NCBI RefSeq assembly: GCF_008370045.1
Contig: NZ_VOBN01000008.1
Span: forward strand, 124,001-188,000
Reading direction: 5' to 3'
DNA from: Pseudomonas sp. ANT_J12
GTDB lineage: Bacteria > Pseudomonadota > Gammaproteobacteria > Pseudomonadales > Pseudomonadaceae
DNA: 64,000 bases
Shown here in pieces: positions 25,435 through 33,725 of the stretch (positions within the stretch are counted from its first letter, which is position 1; every line of letters starts with the position of its first letter). The translations under genes were made by a program, and so were the position numbers. The notes below the pieces were generated by a model. It saw nothing but the letters and a program-made list of their open reading frames with translations, was not told the DNA's origin and made no database searches.

Positions 25435-26676
25435 TCAACGACTCGCGCTCTGATACAACCGTGCATCCGCGTCCAGGCCGCGTTGCACACACCAGGACAA
25501 CGGCAGCGTCAGCAACAGGGTGGCGGCCAACAGCATCACCGCGACGGGCACCCCAGTGACGTCGCCGAGAGCGCCAAACAACACCGGCGCCAGCGCGCCA
25601 GCGCCGATGGTGCCGGTGTAAAACGTCGCGAACGCCCGCTCGCGTTTGCCCGGCCCCGCCAGATCGGGCACGGCGCCGTACAACACCGACGAGGTGCCGT
25701 TCAACACCAGCCCCAACAGCGGCAACATCACCATCAGGCCGAAAAACGGCAGGTACACCGCCATCACGATCAGCACCGCCGTGGTGAGCTCGGTCAACCA
25801 CACGGTCTTGACCATGCCAATGCGCGCGCCCAGGTAACCGCACAGCAACTTGCCGAACGCGCCGCCCACGAACAGCATCGTCAAGGCCAGGCCGATGCCC
25901 GCCGTACCGGCGCCCTTGTCTTTGAGCAGAAAGGGCAAGAAGGTGAGAAAACCCATGCGCACCGCGCTGTCCAGGGTGCCGGTCAGGATCAGGGCGCGCA
26001 GCCCGCTGGCGGAACCCTGTCCATTTATCGCCTTGGACGCTTTGCTTTTTGCCGACACCGACTCAGTACGTGCCGGGATCAACCACCACAGCAGTCCCGC
26101 AGCGGCCAGCCCAAGCAGGCCCAGCAGCGTGACGCTGGCACGCCAACTGATGACCGTCAGCAACAGACCGATCAACCCCGGGATCAACGTCTTGCCGATA
26201 TCGCCGGAGAAGTTGTACTGCGCCAACGCTTGCTTGACCCCGCCGCCCGCCTCGTAACTGTCGGTGATCAACGACGAGGCCAGCGGGTGCTGGGTACTGG
26301 CGCCCAATCCGCCCAACAGCAGCGCCAGCAACAGCACCGTCAACCCGCCCGCCTGCCCGGCCAGCAAATAGGCCAGGCCGGCGAGTGCCGTTCCGCCCAC
26401 CAGCAGGCGCTCGCGCCCCCAGCGTTTGGCGGCGCGGCTGGCCAACAGCTGGAACCCGGCCATCATCCCGGCATAGGCCCCGCGCAGCAGGCCGATCTGG
26501 GCAAAACTCAGGCCGAACTGCGCCTGCCAGATCGGCAACAGCACGTAGATAACGTCGCTCAACCCGTCATGCACGGCATGCGCGCCGCAGCCCGCCACCA
26601 GCGAACGACGACGCACGCAGGCATCGGCCGGTGGCGTGGTGCGCGGGCGAACCACTTCGTGTGTCAAATCGTTCAT
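25435..26676 (-). CDS. MFS transporter, fosmidomycin-resistance (Fsr)-like
   Basis: Inner-membrane protein of 413 residues with about 12 hydrophobic segments. HAVHDGLSDVIYVLLPIWQAQFGLSFAQIG at the start and QHPLASSLITDSYEAGG in the middle resemble the Fsr-type exporters. The ATG at 26676 has only a weak ribosome binding site. It sits 53 bp after HDO-B and 58 bp before the aminotransferase gene, all on the same strand. Export of the cluster product or of a toxic intermediate is the natural inference. Confidence 0.85.
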   Translation of the reverse strand: MNDLTHEVVRPRTTPPADACVRRRSLVAGCGAHAVHDGLSDVIYVLLPIWQAQFGLSFAQIGLLRGAYAGMMAGFQLLASRAAKRWGRERLLVGGTALAGLAYLLAGQAGGLTVLLLALLLGGLGASTQHPLASSLITDSYEAGGGVKQALAQYNFSGDIGKTLIPGLIGLLLTVISWRASVTLLGLLGLAAAGLLWWLIPARTESVSAKSKASKAINGQGSASGLRALILTGTLDSAVRMGFLTFLPFLLKDKGAGTAGIGLALTMLFVGGAFGKLLCGYLGARIGMVKTVWLTELTTAVLIVMAVYLPFFGLMVMLPLLGLVLNGTSSVLYGAVPDLAGPGKRERAFATFYTGTIGAGALAPVLFGALGDVTGVPVAVMLLAATLLLTLPLSWCVQRGLDADARLYQSASR

Positions 26677-26729
26677 CGTCGTGTGCGACTTGAAAGTGGA
26701 TGTAGAGAGTCAAGCAGGCTGAGCCACCG

Positions 26730-27554
26730 TCACTGCAACAGCTGCGCGCAATCCTTCATCACCGTGGCTTTGCGACGCAGGTACTCGGCGAAGATTTCCC
26801 GCGCGGTCTGGTGGTCGACGGCGATTTGCATGGCATCGACAAATTCACTGACCGCCGCTACGGCATGGGCGAAATGATTGCTCTCGGTGCCGCCGGTATG
26901 CACGGTGACCCAGGCGACGGTGGCGCGGGCCTTGGCTTCCGGCACACCCATGTCGCGCACGAACCACTGCTTGTACAGCGGGTGGATAAATTCCACTTCA
27001 CCGTGGGTGTACACCTCGTGGATCAAGGTCGTGAGCAGGCCTTGCAACAAATCGCGATCACGCAGGCGACGGGTGTCGGTCCAGTCCTTGAAGGCCTGGG
27101 CCGAAGGCAGGCAGTTTTCCTTCAGCAGCCACTGGTCATCGCCGCACAACGGTGTGGCCATGTTGTAGAACAGGTCCGAGTGCACGATGTTGCCCAGCGC
27201 GCCGAGGTCTTCATCGGTGATTCGTTGCAGACTGCCGCAGGCCCGGTACAGCTGCTCGGCGCACTCGGAACCTTGCTCGGAGCGCGCCAGCAAAGTAATG
27301 CGGTTGGCCAGGCCGGACACACTGGCGGCCGAGTTGTTGGTCTTGGACCAACTGGCGAAAAACTTGCGCAAGGCGACCGGTGAATGACGACGCGAGGTGA
27401 GTTGCTCGAACGCATTTTCAATGTCCACCAGCGCCTCTTCTTCACTCCAGAAGGCCTCGAACAGCGCATGCTTCAACACACTGGCAGGCATGTCGTTCAG
27501 CACCGGTTCGACGATCTTCAACAACTGGCTGTGGCGGGTCATTACGTTACTCAT
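26730..27554 (-). CDS. Heme-oxygenase-like putative di-iron protein (HDO-B), paralogue of HDO-A
   Basis: A 274-residue protein from the ATG at 27554, which has AGAGGTGACC directly upstream. It is homologous to the product of 23246-24091: ED-x-G ... H-x2-L-x-Y-x-MA-x3-CG-x-D-x-W, then GE-x5-P-x2-KQW, then H-x4-E-x2-H-x2-H. Candidate ligands E115, H125, E186, H219, E224, H227 and H230 keep the register of its paralogue. It lies 34 bp after the first MFS gene. Two non-identical HDOs in one operon suggest either a heterodimer or two successive oxidations. The substrate is unknown. Confidence 0.75.
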   Translation of the reverse strand: MSNVMTRHSQLLKIVEPVLNDMPASVLKHALFEAFWSEEEALVDIENAFEQLTSRRHSPVALRKFFASWSKTNNSAASVSGLANRITLLARSEQGSECAEQLYRACGSLQRITDEDLGALGNIVHSDLFYNMATPLCGDDQWLLKENCLPSAQAFKDWTDTRRLRDRDLLQGLLTTLIHEVYTHGEVEFIHPLYKQWFVRDMGVPEAKARATVAWVTVHTGGTESNHFAHAVAAVSEFVDAMQIAVDHQTAREIFAEYLRRKATVMKDCAQLLQ

Positions 27555-27588
27555 GGTCACCTCTTATATTCCCTTATTGGATGATGAA

Positions 27589-28809
27589 TCAGGCAGGTTC
27601 ACCGGTTCGGCTGGAACCGTTGCGGCCGCGTGCGACCGGTGTATCGGGGGTGTCGGGTTTGAGGGGTTTCCAGCCGGTCAAGGCAATCAACAGCGACAAC
27701 AGCTGGAAGCCGATGATCAGCGCCACGCAGCCTTGCCAGCCCCAGCGACTCCAGATCATCGCCGGGACGATGGCGCCGAAACTGCCGCCCAGGTAATAGC
27801 CGGTCAGGTACAGGCCCACGGCACCGGCCTTGTTGCATTGGGCGGTGGCCGTGATGAAGGCATTCGCCGACGCCTGGGCCAGAAACACCCCGGTCGAACT
27901 CAGGGCCAGGCCCAGCACGATCAGCCACAGCGAAGGCATCAGGGTCAGGATTGAGCCGCAGACCCCGAGCAGCACCGCGCCGGTAAGTAATTCGGATTGC
28001 GGTCGCAGTTTGCTCAAGCGGCCGGCAATCGGAATGACCACCAGCGCCAGCAGGAACACCGCATAAATCGTCCCCAGTGCCGCCGCGCCCAGGTTGAACG
28101 GCGCCTGGCTGAGGTAGAGCCCGGCGTAGGTAAAGGTCGCCACTTGGGAAAACAGCACACAAAAACCGACGCCGTACGCCGCCAGCAGGGGCTTGTGGCA
28201 CAGGTCGCGAAACGTGTGCGCACGCACAGGCGAAGCCTGGGTCGTCAACACTGGATTGGCCGGCAGCAGGATGTGGATGGCCACGCCGACCAGCAAGCTG
28301 ATGATCGCCAGCAGTTCAAAGGCCTCACGCCAGCCCACGTATTGCGTCATGATCCCCGACACGAAGCGCCCGGCAAAACCGCCCAGCACCGTCCCCGCCA
28401 CATACAGGCTGGTGATTTCGGTGACGGTGCCGCCGCGCCAGCGGTCGCCGATGTAGGCTACGCTGGTGGCGAACACCACCGGGATGAGCATGCCTTCGAT
28501 AAAGCGCCACACCAGCAGTTCGGCAAAGCTGCCGGCACGGGCGGCCAGCAGCGCCGGCACCGCCAAAAACAACGCCGCGACCACAATCACCGAGCGTTGC
28601 TCGAAGCGACCGGTCAAGCGGCTGACAAAAGGGGCCGTGAGGGCGACCGCCAGGGTGGTCACGGTGATACTCCAGCCGGCCTGACGAGCGCTCACCTGAA
28701 AACTCAGGGCAAACTCCTGGAGAATGCTCTGGGTTGAATAGAGGTTGAGAAAAGCCGCACAGCCACACAGAAACAGGGCGACGCGAGCACTGTGCAGGCG
28801 CGAATTCAT
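27589..28809 (-). CDS. MFS transporter, YnfM-like
   Basis: Inner-membrane protein of 406 residues, first gene of the five-gene operon. It resembles the E. coli YnfM group: FLNLYSTQSILQEFALSFQVS in the first helix, and WRFIEGMLIPVVFATSVAYIGDRW in the fourth to fifth. The ATG at 28809 faces the divergent LysR gene, 95 bp away, the usual setting for direct LysR control. The C-terminal 25 residues are polar and basic. It may export the cluster product or import a precursor. Confidence 0.85.
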   Translation of the reverse strand: MNSRLHSARVALFLCGCAAFLNLYSTQSILQEFALSFQVSARQAGWSITVTTLAVALTAPFVSRLTGRFEQRSVIVVAALFLAVPALLAARAGSFAELLVWRFIEGMLIPVVFATSVAYIGDRWRGGTVTEITSLYVAGTVLGGFAGRFVSGIMTQYVGWREAFELLAIISLLVGVAIHILLPANPVLTTQASPVRAHTFRDLCHKPLLAAYGVGFCVLFSQVATFTYAGLYLSQAPFNLGAAALGTIYAVFLLALVVIPIAGRLSKLRPQSELLTGAVLLGVCGSILTLMPSLWLIVLGLALSSTGVFLAQASANAFITATAQCNKAGAVGLYLTGYYLGGSFGAIVPAMIWSRWGWQGCVALIIGFQLLSLLIALTGWKPLKPDTPDTPVARGRNGSSRTGEPA

Positions 28810-28904
28810 GAGACCTCTCGTTTTAATGCCGAAGGTCTTTATAGAATGCGCAGCCCGCCGAACACCAATACCGAATTCGGACCGATCAATACCTAGGGAT
28901 CAGG
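28810..28904. promoter_or_regulatory. Divergent promoter region, LysR gene / MFS-HDO-aminotransferase operon
   Basis: 95 bp between the two start codons. Expected to hold both promoters and the LysR operator. It contains CCAATACCGAATTCGG and a second CCGATCAATACC, a partial repeat around CAATACC, which could be operator half-sites. This is suggestive only. Confidence 0.4.
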
Positions 28905-29807
28905 ATGCTCGACCTACGCAAGCTACGTTACTTTTTGACGGTCGCCGAAGAACTGCACTTTGGCCGCGCGGCATTGCGCCTGCACCTCGCCCAACCTCCC
29001 CTGACCCGACAGATTTCGGCCCTGGAAACCGAGCTGGGCTTTCGCCTGTTTGATCGCACCAGCCGCACGGTCACGCTCACGGCCCAGGGTCGGCATTTCC
29101 TGCCTTACGCCCAAGCGGTCCTGGACCAGGCCAACCTGACCGAAGTCATCGCCGGCAAGCTGGCCGCCGGTACTGCCGGTCAGTTGGCGCTGGGTTACGC
29201 CAGTTCGATCGCGCTGTCGGATCCGTTCAGCCAAACCCTGCAAGCCTTTGCCCAACGTTTCCCGGACGTGCAACTGACCCTGGTGGAAAGTGCGTCCGCC
29301 AGTCTGTATTCGCAAGTGGTCGATGGCCGCATCGATATCGGCCTGAGCCGTCTGCTGCCGGAACCGGGGCAAACCGAGGTTCAGGTCCTGTCGCTGGGCG
29401 GCGAACCCCTGGTGGCCGCCCTCTCCAGCGACAACCCGTTGGCCAGCCAGGACGAGGTCACCCTGGCCCAGCTCAGTGCGCACCCCTTGATTCTGTTTCC
29501 AGCCGATTACGGCTCCGGGCTCAATGAATCCATCGAGCACCTGTACCGCTGCAACGACCTGCCCATCCGTCCGGGGCCGTCGGGGCGGCAGATCACTTCG
29601 ATCATCGCCTTGGTGGCCGCCGGCCAGGGCGTCGCCCTGGTTCCCGAGTGCGCCAGGACCCTGGCCAAAAAAGGCGTGACCTATCGGCCGCTGGCAGACC
29701 CCACCGCCCGTGCGGAACTGCTGATTCTCACGCGAACCCAGGGGCGCAGCCTGCTCGTCGAGGCCTTTATGGGCGTGGTCGAGGAACTGCTGCAGCGGGA
29801 TCGATGA
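28905..29807 (+). CDS. LysR-family transcriptional regulator
   Basis: A 300-residue regulator. The N-terminal winged HTH reads LRKLRYFLTVAEELHFGRAA, then LAQPPLTRQISALETELGF. The C-terminal effector domain resembles the BenM/CatM/CbbR-like type (QLALGYASSIALSDPF). The ATG at 28905 has AGGGATCAGG upstream. It is divergent from the five-gene operon 27589-23246 and is the obvious candidate for its regulator; the inducer is unknown, possibly the substrate or product of the pathway. Confidence 0.9.
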   Translation: MLDLRKLRYFLTVAEELHFGRAALRLHLAQPPLTRQISALETELGFRLFDRTSRTVTLTAQGRHFLPYAQAVLDQANLTEVIAGKLAAGTAGQLALGYASSIALSDPFSQTLQAFAQRFPDVQLTLVESASASLYSQVVDGRIDIGLSRLLPEPGQTEVQVLSLGGEPLVAALSSDNPLASQDEVTLAQLSAHPLILFPADYGSGLNESIEHLYRCNDLPIRPGPSGRQITSIIALVAAGQGVALVPECARTLAKKGVTYRPLADPTARAELLILTRTQGRSLLVEAFMGVVEELLQRDR

Positions 29808-29816
29808 AGCCGGCGA

Positions 29817-31259
29817 TCAGTAATCCCCGCCTGCCCGCCTGAGCATTTGCTTGCAGCGTTCCGACAGGTGAAACACCCGCAGATGCTTGCCCGCCTTGTC
29901 GTAGCGTTCGCGCAGGGTTTTCAGCGCCGCGATGGCCGAGTAGTCGACGAAGCTCAGGTGACGGCAATCGAGAGTCACCAGGGCGGGATCGTTGGCGGGA
30001 TCGAACTGATTGAGAAACGGCGCGGTGGAGGCGAAGAACAACGTGCCGTGCAGGCGGTAGAGTTTGCTGCCGTCGGTTTCCAGGTAGGTGTCGGCGTACA
30101 GCTCACGGGCCTGCTGCCAGGCGAAGTTGAGCGCGGCAATGATGATCCCGCAGAGCACCGCTGTGGCGAGGTCGGTGAACACGGTGATGGTGGTCACGGC
30201 GATGATCACCAGCACATCGTTGAGCGGCACTTTGTTGACCACCCGCAACGAGGCCCAGGCGAAGGTCTGCTGCGACACCACGAACATCACCCCCACCAGC
30301 GCGGCCAGCGGAATGCGCTCGATCAGCGGCGATAGAAACAACACGAACAGCAGAATCATGACCCCGGCGATCACCCCGGAAAGCCGACCACGCCCGCCGG
30401 AACTGAGGTTGATCACGGTCTGGCCGATCATCGCGCAGCCGCCCATGCCGCCGAACACCCCCGACACCATATTCGCCGCGCCGAGCGCCACGCACTCACG
30501 ATCCGGGTAGCCACGGCTCTCGGTGATTTCGTCGGTGAGGTTCAACGTCAGCAGGGTTTCCAGCAGGCCGACCAGCGCCATCAAAATCGCGTAGGGCGCG
30601 ACGATGCGCAGGGTTTCGAGATTCCAGGGAATGTCTGGCAACGCCAACGTCGGCAAGCCGCCGGCGATGTGCGCCATGTCACCCAAGGTGCGAGTCGGCA
30701 GGCCAAGCAGGTACACCGCCAGCCCGACACCGAGGATCGCCACCAAGGCGGGCGGCACCGCGCGCGTCAGGCGCGGCAACAGATAGACGATCGCCATGGT
30801 CAGCGCCACCAACCCGCTCATCACGTACAGCGGCGTGCCGCTGAGCCAGGTGTCGCCGCTCTTGAAGTGCTCCAACTGCGCCAACGCAATGATGATCGCC
30901 AGCCCGTTGACGAAACCGAGCATCACCGGGTGCGGCACCATGCGCACCAGTTTACCCAGCCGCAACAGCCCGAACGCCATCATGATCAACCCGCCCAACA
31001 GCACCGTCGCCAGCAAATACTGCACGCCGTGCTGCACCACCAACGCCACAATCACCACCGCCATCGACCCGGCAGCCCCGGACACCATCCCCGGCCGCCC
31101 GCCGAACAGCGCGGTCAATGTGCAGATGATGAACGCGCCGTAGAGGCCCATCAGTGGATTGAGATGCGCGACCAGGGCGAAGGCGATGCATTCGGGCAGC
31201 AACGCAAAAGAGGTCGTGAGCCCGGCCAGGGCATCGGCGCGGAGGCGTTGTGGTTTCAT
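29817..31259 (-). CDS. SulP-family anion transporter with C-terminal STAS domain
   Basis: A 480-residue inner-membrane protein. The first 370 residues hold the SulP transmembrane core (LPECIAFALVAHLNPLMGLYGAF, then VFGGMGGCAMIGQTVINLSSGGRGRLSG). The last 100 residues are a STAS domain with VTLDCRHLSFVDYSAIAALKTL, which carries the conserved D-x-S loop. SulP proteins move sulfate, bicarbonate or other anions; the substrate cannot be read from sequence. ATG at 31259. Convergent with the LysR gene, the two ends being nine bases apart. Confidence 0.9.
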   Translation of the reverse strand: MKPQRLRADALAGLTTSFALLPECIAFALVAHLNPLMGLYGAFIICTLTALFGGRPGMVSGAAGSMAVVIVALVVQHGVQYLLATVLLGGLIMMAFGLLRLGKLVRMVPHPVMLGFVNGLAIIIALAQLEHFKSGDTWLSGTPLYVMSGLVALTMAIVYLLPRLTRAVPPALVAILGVGLAVYLLGLPTRTLGDMAHIAGGLPTLALPDIPWNLETLRIVAPYAILMALVGLLETLLTLNLTDEITESRGYPDRECVALGAANMVSGVFGGMGGCAMIGQTVINLSSGGRGRLSGVIAGVMILLFVLFLSPLIERIPLAALVGVMFVVSQQTFAWASLRVVNKVPLNDVLVIIAVTTITVFTDLATAVLCGIIIAALNFAWQQARELYADTYLETDGSKLYRLHGTLFFASTAPFLNQFDPANDPALVTLDCRHLSFVDYSAIAALKTLRERYDKAGKHLRVFHLSERCKQMLRRAGGDY

Positions 31260-31394
31260 GGCTTACCTGAAAATGCGGGCCGGTGAAGCTGGCCGCGGGG
31301 AGTGGCGGGGAATGAGGGGTGGGGATGTTACGGAATTGGAGGTGGTTGGGCCAGTGGTTGGTCGCTCCTACACACCAATCAGCCCCGGTCCCTT

Positions 31395-31701
31395 GTAGGA
31401 GCGAAGCTTGCTCGCGAAGGCGTCGTGCCTGACACACCGCGTTATCGTTCTTCGCGAGCAAGCTTTGCTCCTACAGTGATGGCGTCGGGTCTGGTGTATT
31501 GCGTCATCGTTCTTCGCGGGCAAGCCTCGCTCCTACGGTGATGGCGTCGGGTCTGGTGTATTGCGTCATCGTTCTTCGCGGGCAAGCCTTGCTCCTACAC
31601 ACCAATCAGACCCGATCCCTTGTAGGAGCGAAGCTTGCTCGCGAAGGCGTCGTGCCTGACACACCGCGTTATCGTTCTTCGCGGGCAAGCCTTGCTCCTA
31701 C
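31395..31701. repeat. Cluster of REP-like palindromes, family B, with internal duplication
   Basis: Repeated units of TGTAGGAGCGAAGCTTGCTCG and its complement CGCGAGCAAGCTTTGCTCCTA. A stretch of about 70 bases (TGATGGCGTCGGGTCTGG ... GTTCTTCGCGGGCAAGCC) occurs twice in tandem at about 31478-31600. This fills the gap between the SulP and GNAT genes, and the short ORFs across it are not genes. Confidence 0.85.
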
Positions 31702-31706
31702 TCAGA

Positions 31707-32165
31707 TCAGTCCTGCTTCAAATCGAGGCCGTAGGTGTAATAGCCCGTATCCCGCACATACCCCAACGACTCATACAACCGCTGCGCGCCGAAGTTATCC
31801 GTGGCCGTTTCCAGCACTAATCCCTTCGCCCCCGTCGACAGCGCAAACGCGCGGGCGGTGTTCATCAGCAACGTCCCTACCCCGCGGCCCCGCGCCGCCG
31901 GTGCGGTGAAGAGGTCGCTGAGCAACCACGTTCGGTGAGCATCGATGGAGGAAAACGTCGGGTAGAGCTGGACGAAACCCAGTGCCTGACCGTCATCGGC
32001 CTGGGCGAGGAAGATCGCGGATTCATCCAGGGCGATGCGCTCGGCGATGAAGTCCCGGGACTGCTGCAGGTTCGAAGGCTGGCCGTAGAAACCGCGATAG
32101 GCGTCGAAGAGTCGGGCGACTGGGTCGAGGTGGCTGGCGTCGGCGCGTTGGGCGTGGATGGTCAT
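31707..32165 (-). CDS. GNAT-family N-acetyltransferase
   Basis: A 152-residue acetyltransferase. Motif A for acetyl-CoA binding reads LFTAPAARGRGVGTLLMNTAR near 90-110, followed by GLVLETATDNFGAQRLYESLGY, the usual end of the fold. The ATG at 32165 follows AAGGAGGGAACAG, a strong ribosome binding site. The acceptor substrate is unknown. It is divergent from the XRE-type regulator gene. Confidence 0.88.
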   Translation of the reverse strand: MTIHAQRADASHLDPVARLFDAYRGFYGQPSNLQQSRDFIAERIALDESAIFLAQADDGQALGFVQLYPTFSSIDAHRTWLLSDLFTAPAARGRGVGTLLMNTARAFALSTGAKGLVLETATDNFGAQRLYESLGYVRDTGYYTYGLDLKQD

Positions 32166-32312
32166 GCTGTTCCCTCCTTAGGGTTTGGTCCGAGTGTAGC
32201 GGGCCGCCATCCTGCCAGGCGTTTCACGCACGCCCATTTATCCAGCCAATTTGCAGAGCGCTCCTGCACTCATCAAACTGCGGGACCCGCCCACCGCCCA
32301 CCGGCCCCCAAT

Positions 32313-32870
32313 ATGCCTGACCTATTGCTGAAGCCAGCGCTGCCCGGCATTGCGCTCCGGCGATGGCGCCTGCTGCACCGCGTCAAACAAGCCCACGCCG
32401 CGCAGATGTTCAGCGTCACCCAATCGACGATTTCCCGATGGGAGAGTGGCGTACAAGCCATGGATCGCGCCGCACACCAGCAACTTGAACGGTTGCTGGC
32501 CGCTCGTCTCGATTCCGCCGCCGATCGCGTCCTCGCCAGACTGGTCGCGGAAAGTCCGCGGCCGGTTCATCTCATTTGCGACCTGACCCACCGTCTGCTG
32601 GCCTGCTCCCCGTCTCGTGCCGCCGAGTTTGCCAGCCCGCTGGGCGATCTTCTGGGTCAGTCGCTCTGGCGCTTCGCAACGCCAGAGATCCTGAGCACAG
32701 AGGCCGCGCTTGATGAGTCGGGTTGGCGCGAAGCCCTCGCCCCACCCGCTCTGGAATTCGTCACCGGGAGCAATGACTGCGCGCTCGTCCCCATCCGCCA
32801 GAGCCTGTGTCGCTGGACGCGCATTCCCCTCTCCGACGGCTCGGCGGCACGTCTGGTGGAAACACTCTGA
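32313..32870 (+). CDS. XRE-like helix-turn-helix protein
   Basis: A 185-residue protein. Residues about 14-50 are a Cro/C1-type HTH (LRRWRLLHRVKQAHAAQMF, then VTQSTISRWESG). Residues about 65-185 form a soluble domain (RPVHLICDLTHRLLACSP) that may be PAS-like, but I cannot assign it. The ATG at 32313 lacks a clear ribosome binding site, so the true start may differ. It precedes the HD hydrolase gene by 83 bp on the same strand. Confidence 0.75.
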   Translation: MPDLLLKPALPGIALRRWRLLHRVKQAHAAQMFSVTQSTISRWESGVQAMDRAAHQQLERLLAARLDSAADRVLARLVAESPRPVHLICDLTHRLLACSPSRAAEFASPLGDLLGQSLWRFATPEILSTEAALDESGWREALAPPALEFVTGSNDCALVPIRQSLCRWTRIPLSDGSAARLVETL

Positions 32871-32953
32871 CAGAACGGCCGCGCATATTTTATGCGTGGA
32901 CGATGCGCCTCGCCGGGCCTAGTCTGGCGCCGGTCAACCTACAGGGCGGATGT

Positions 32954-33529
32954 ATGGACATCGAAAAAATCAAAGGACGCCTCGACTTTCTGCGCGAAGC
33001 GGAAAAGCTCAAGGATGTACTCAGGAGTGCGCATACCACCTCCGGGCGCACCGAAAGCACGGCTGAACATAGCTGGCGCCTGTGCCTGATGGCCATTGTG
33101 TTCGCGGACGAACTGGCCAGCCTCGACCTTTTGAAAGTCCTCAAGATGTGTGTCATTCATGATCTGGGCGAAGCCATCAACGGCGATATTCCAGCCGTCA
33201 GCCAAGCCTCGTTCCCCGACAAGAGCGAGCATGAACGACGCGATCTTCTGCTCTTGACCAGCACCCTTGATGACGCGCTGAAAACAGAGATATTGGCGCT
33301 CTGGGATGACTACGAAAACGCGTTGTCCCCCGAGGCGCAGGCGGTCAAGGCACTGGACAAACTGGAGACCCTGCTTCAACACAATCAGGGCTTGAACCCG
33401 CCGGACTTCGACTACGCGTTCAATCTGGCGTATGGCAAAAAACACACCAGTGCCCAACCGATTTTTGAGGCTCTGCGCAACATCATCGATCAGGATACGA
33501 AAGCAAAAATCGACAGGGATAAGCAGTGA
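32954..33529 (+). CDS. HD-domain hydrolase, YfbR / 5'-deoxynucleotidase-like
   Basis: A 191-residue cytosolic phosphohydrolase. The metal site is visible as H of TAEHSWR near residue 38, the HD pair in VIHDLGEAINGD near 73-82, and D of AVKALDKLETLLQ. This is the HD_3 arrangement of YfbR-like proteins, which dephosphorylate deoxynucleoside monophosphates. The ATG at 32954 follows GGGCGGATGT; the longer frame overlaps the upstream gene. Substrate inferred from family only. Confidence 0.85.
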   Translation: MDIEKIKGRLDFLREAEKLKDVLRSAHTTSGRTESTAEHSWRLCLMAIVFADELASLDLLKVLKMCVIHDLGEAINGDIPAVSQASFPDKSEHERRDLLLLTSTLDDALKTEILALWDDYENALSPEAQAVKALDKLETLLQHNQGLNPPDFDYAFNLAYGKKHTSAQPIFEALRNIIDQDTKAKIDRDKQ

Positions 33530-33602
33530 CGAGGCTATTCATAGCTCCGTCCTGTTTGGCGATGGGTTGAGGAACAACATCGGCCTTCAGAGCTAAAACC
33601 CT

Positions 33603-33715
33603 TCCTGTGGCGAGCGAGCTTGCTCGTGCTGAGGTGCGCAGCAGCCCCGCTCTTTTCCTTAAAAAGCAGGGGCCTGCTACGCAGTCCAGCACGAGCAAGC
33701 TCCCTCGCCACAGGT
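33603..33715. repeat. REP doublet (REPIN-like), family A variant
   Basis: CCTGTGGCGAGCGAGCTTGC pairs with GCAAGCTCCCTCGCCACAGG, with inner arms GTGCGCAGCAG and CTACGCAGTCC. The left arm carries GCGAGC where other copies have GAGGGG. It lies between the HD hydrolase and the amidohydrolase genes. Confidence 0.82.
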
Positions 33716-33725
33716 TATTCATTAA

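Noticed and set aside
25483..26877. 464-residue forward ORF opposite the Fsr-like MFS gene
   Set aside because: Gln/Arg/His-rich translation typical of the wrong strand of a high-GC membrane protein gene.
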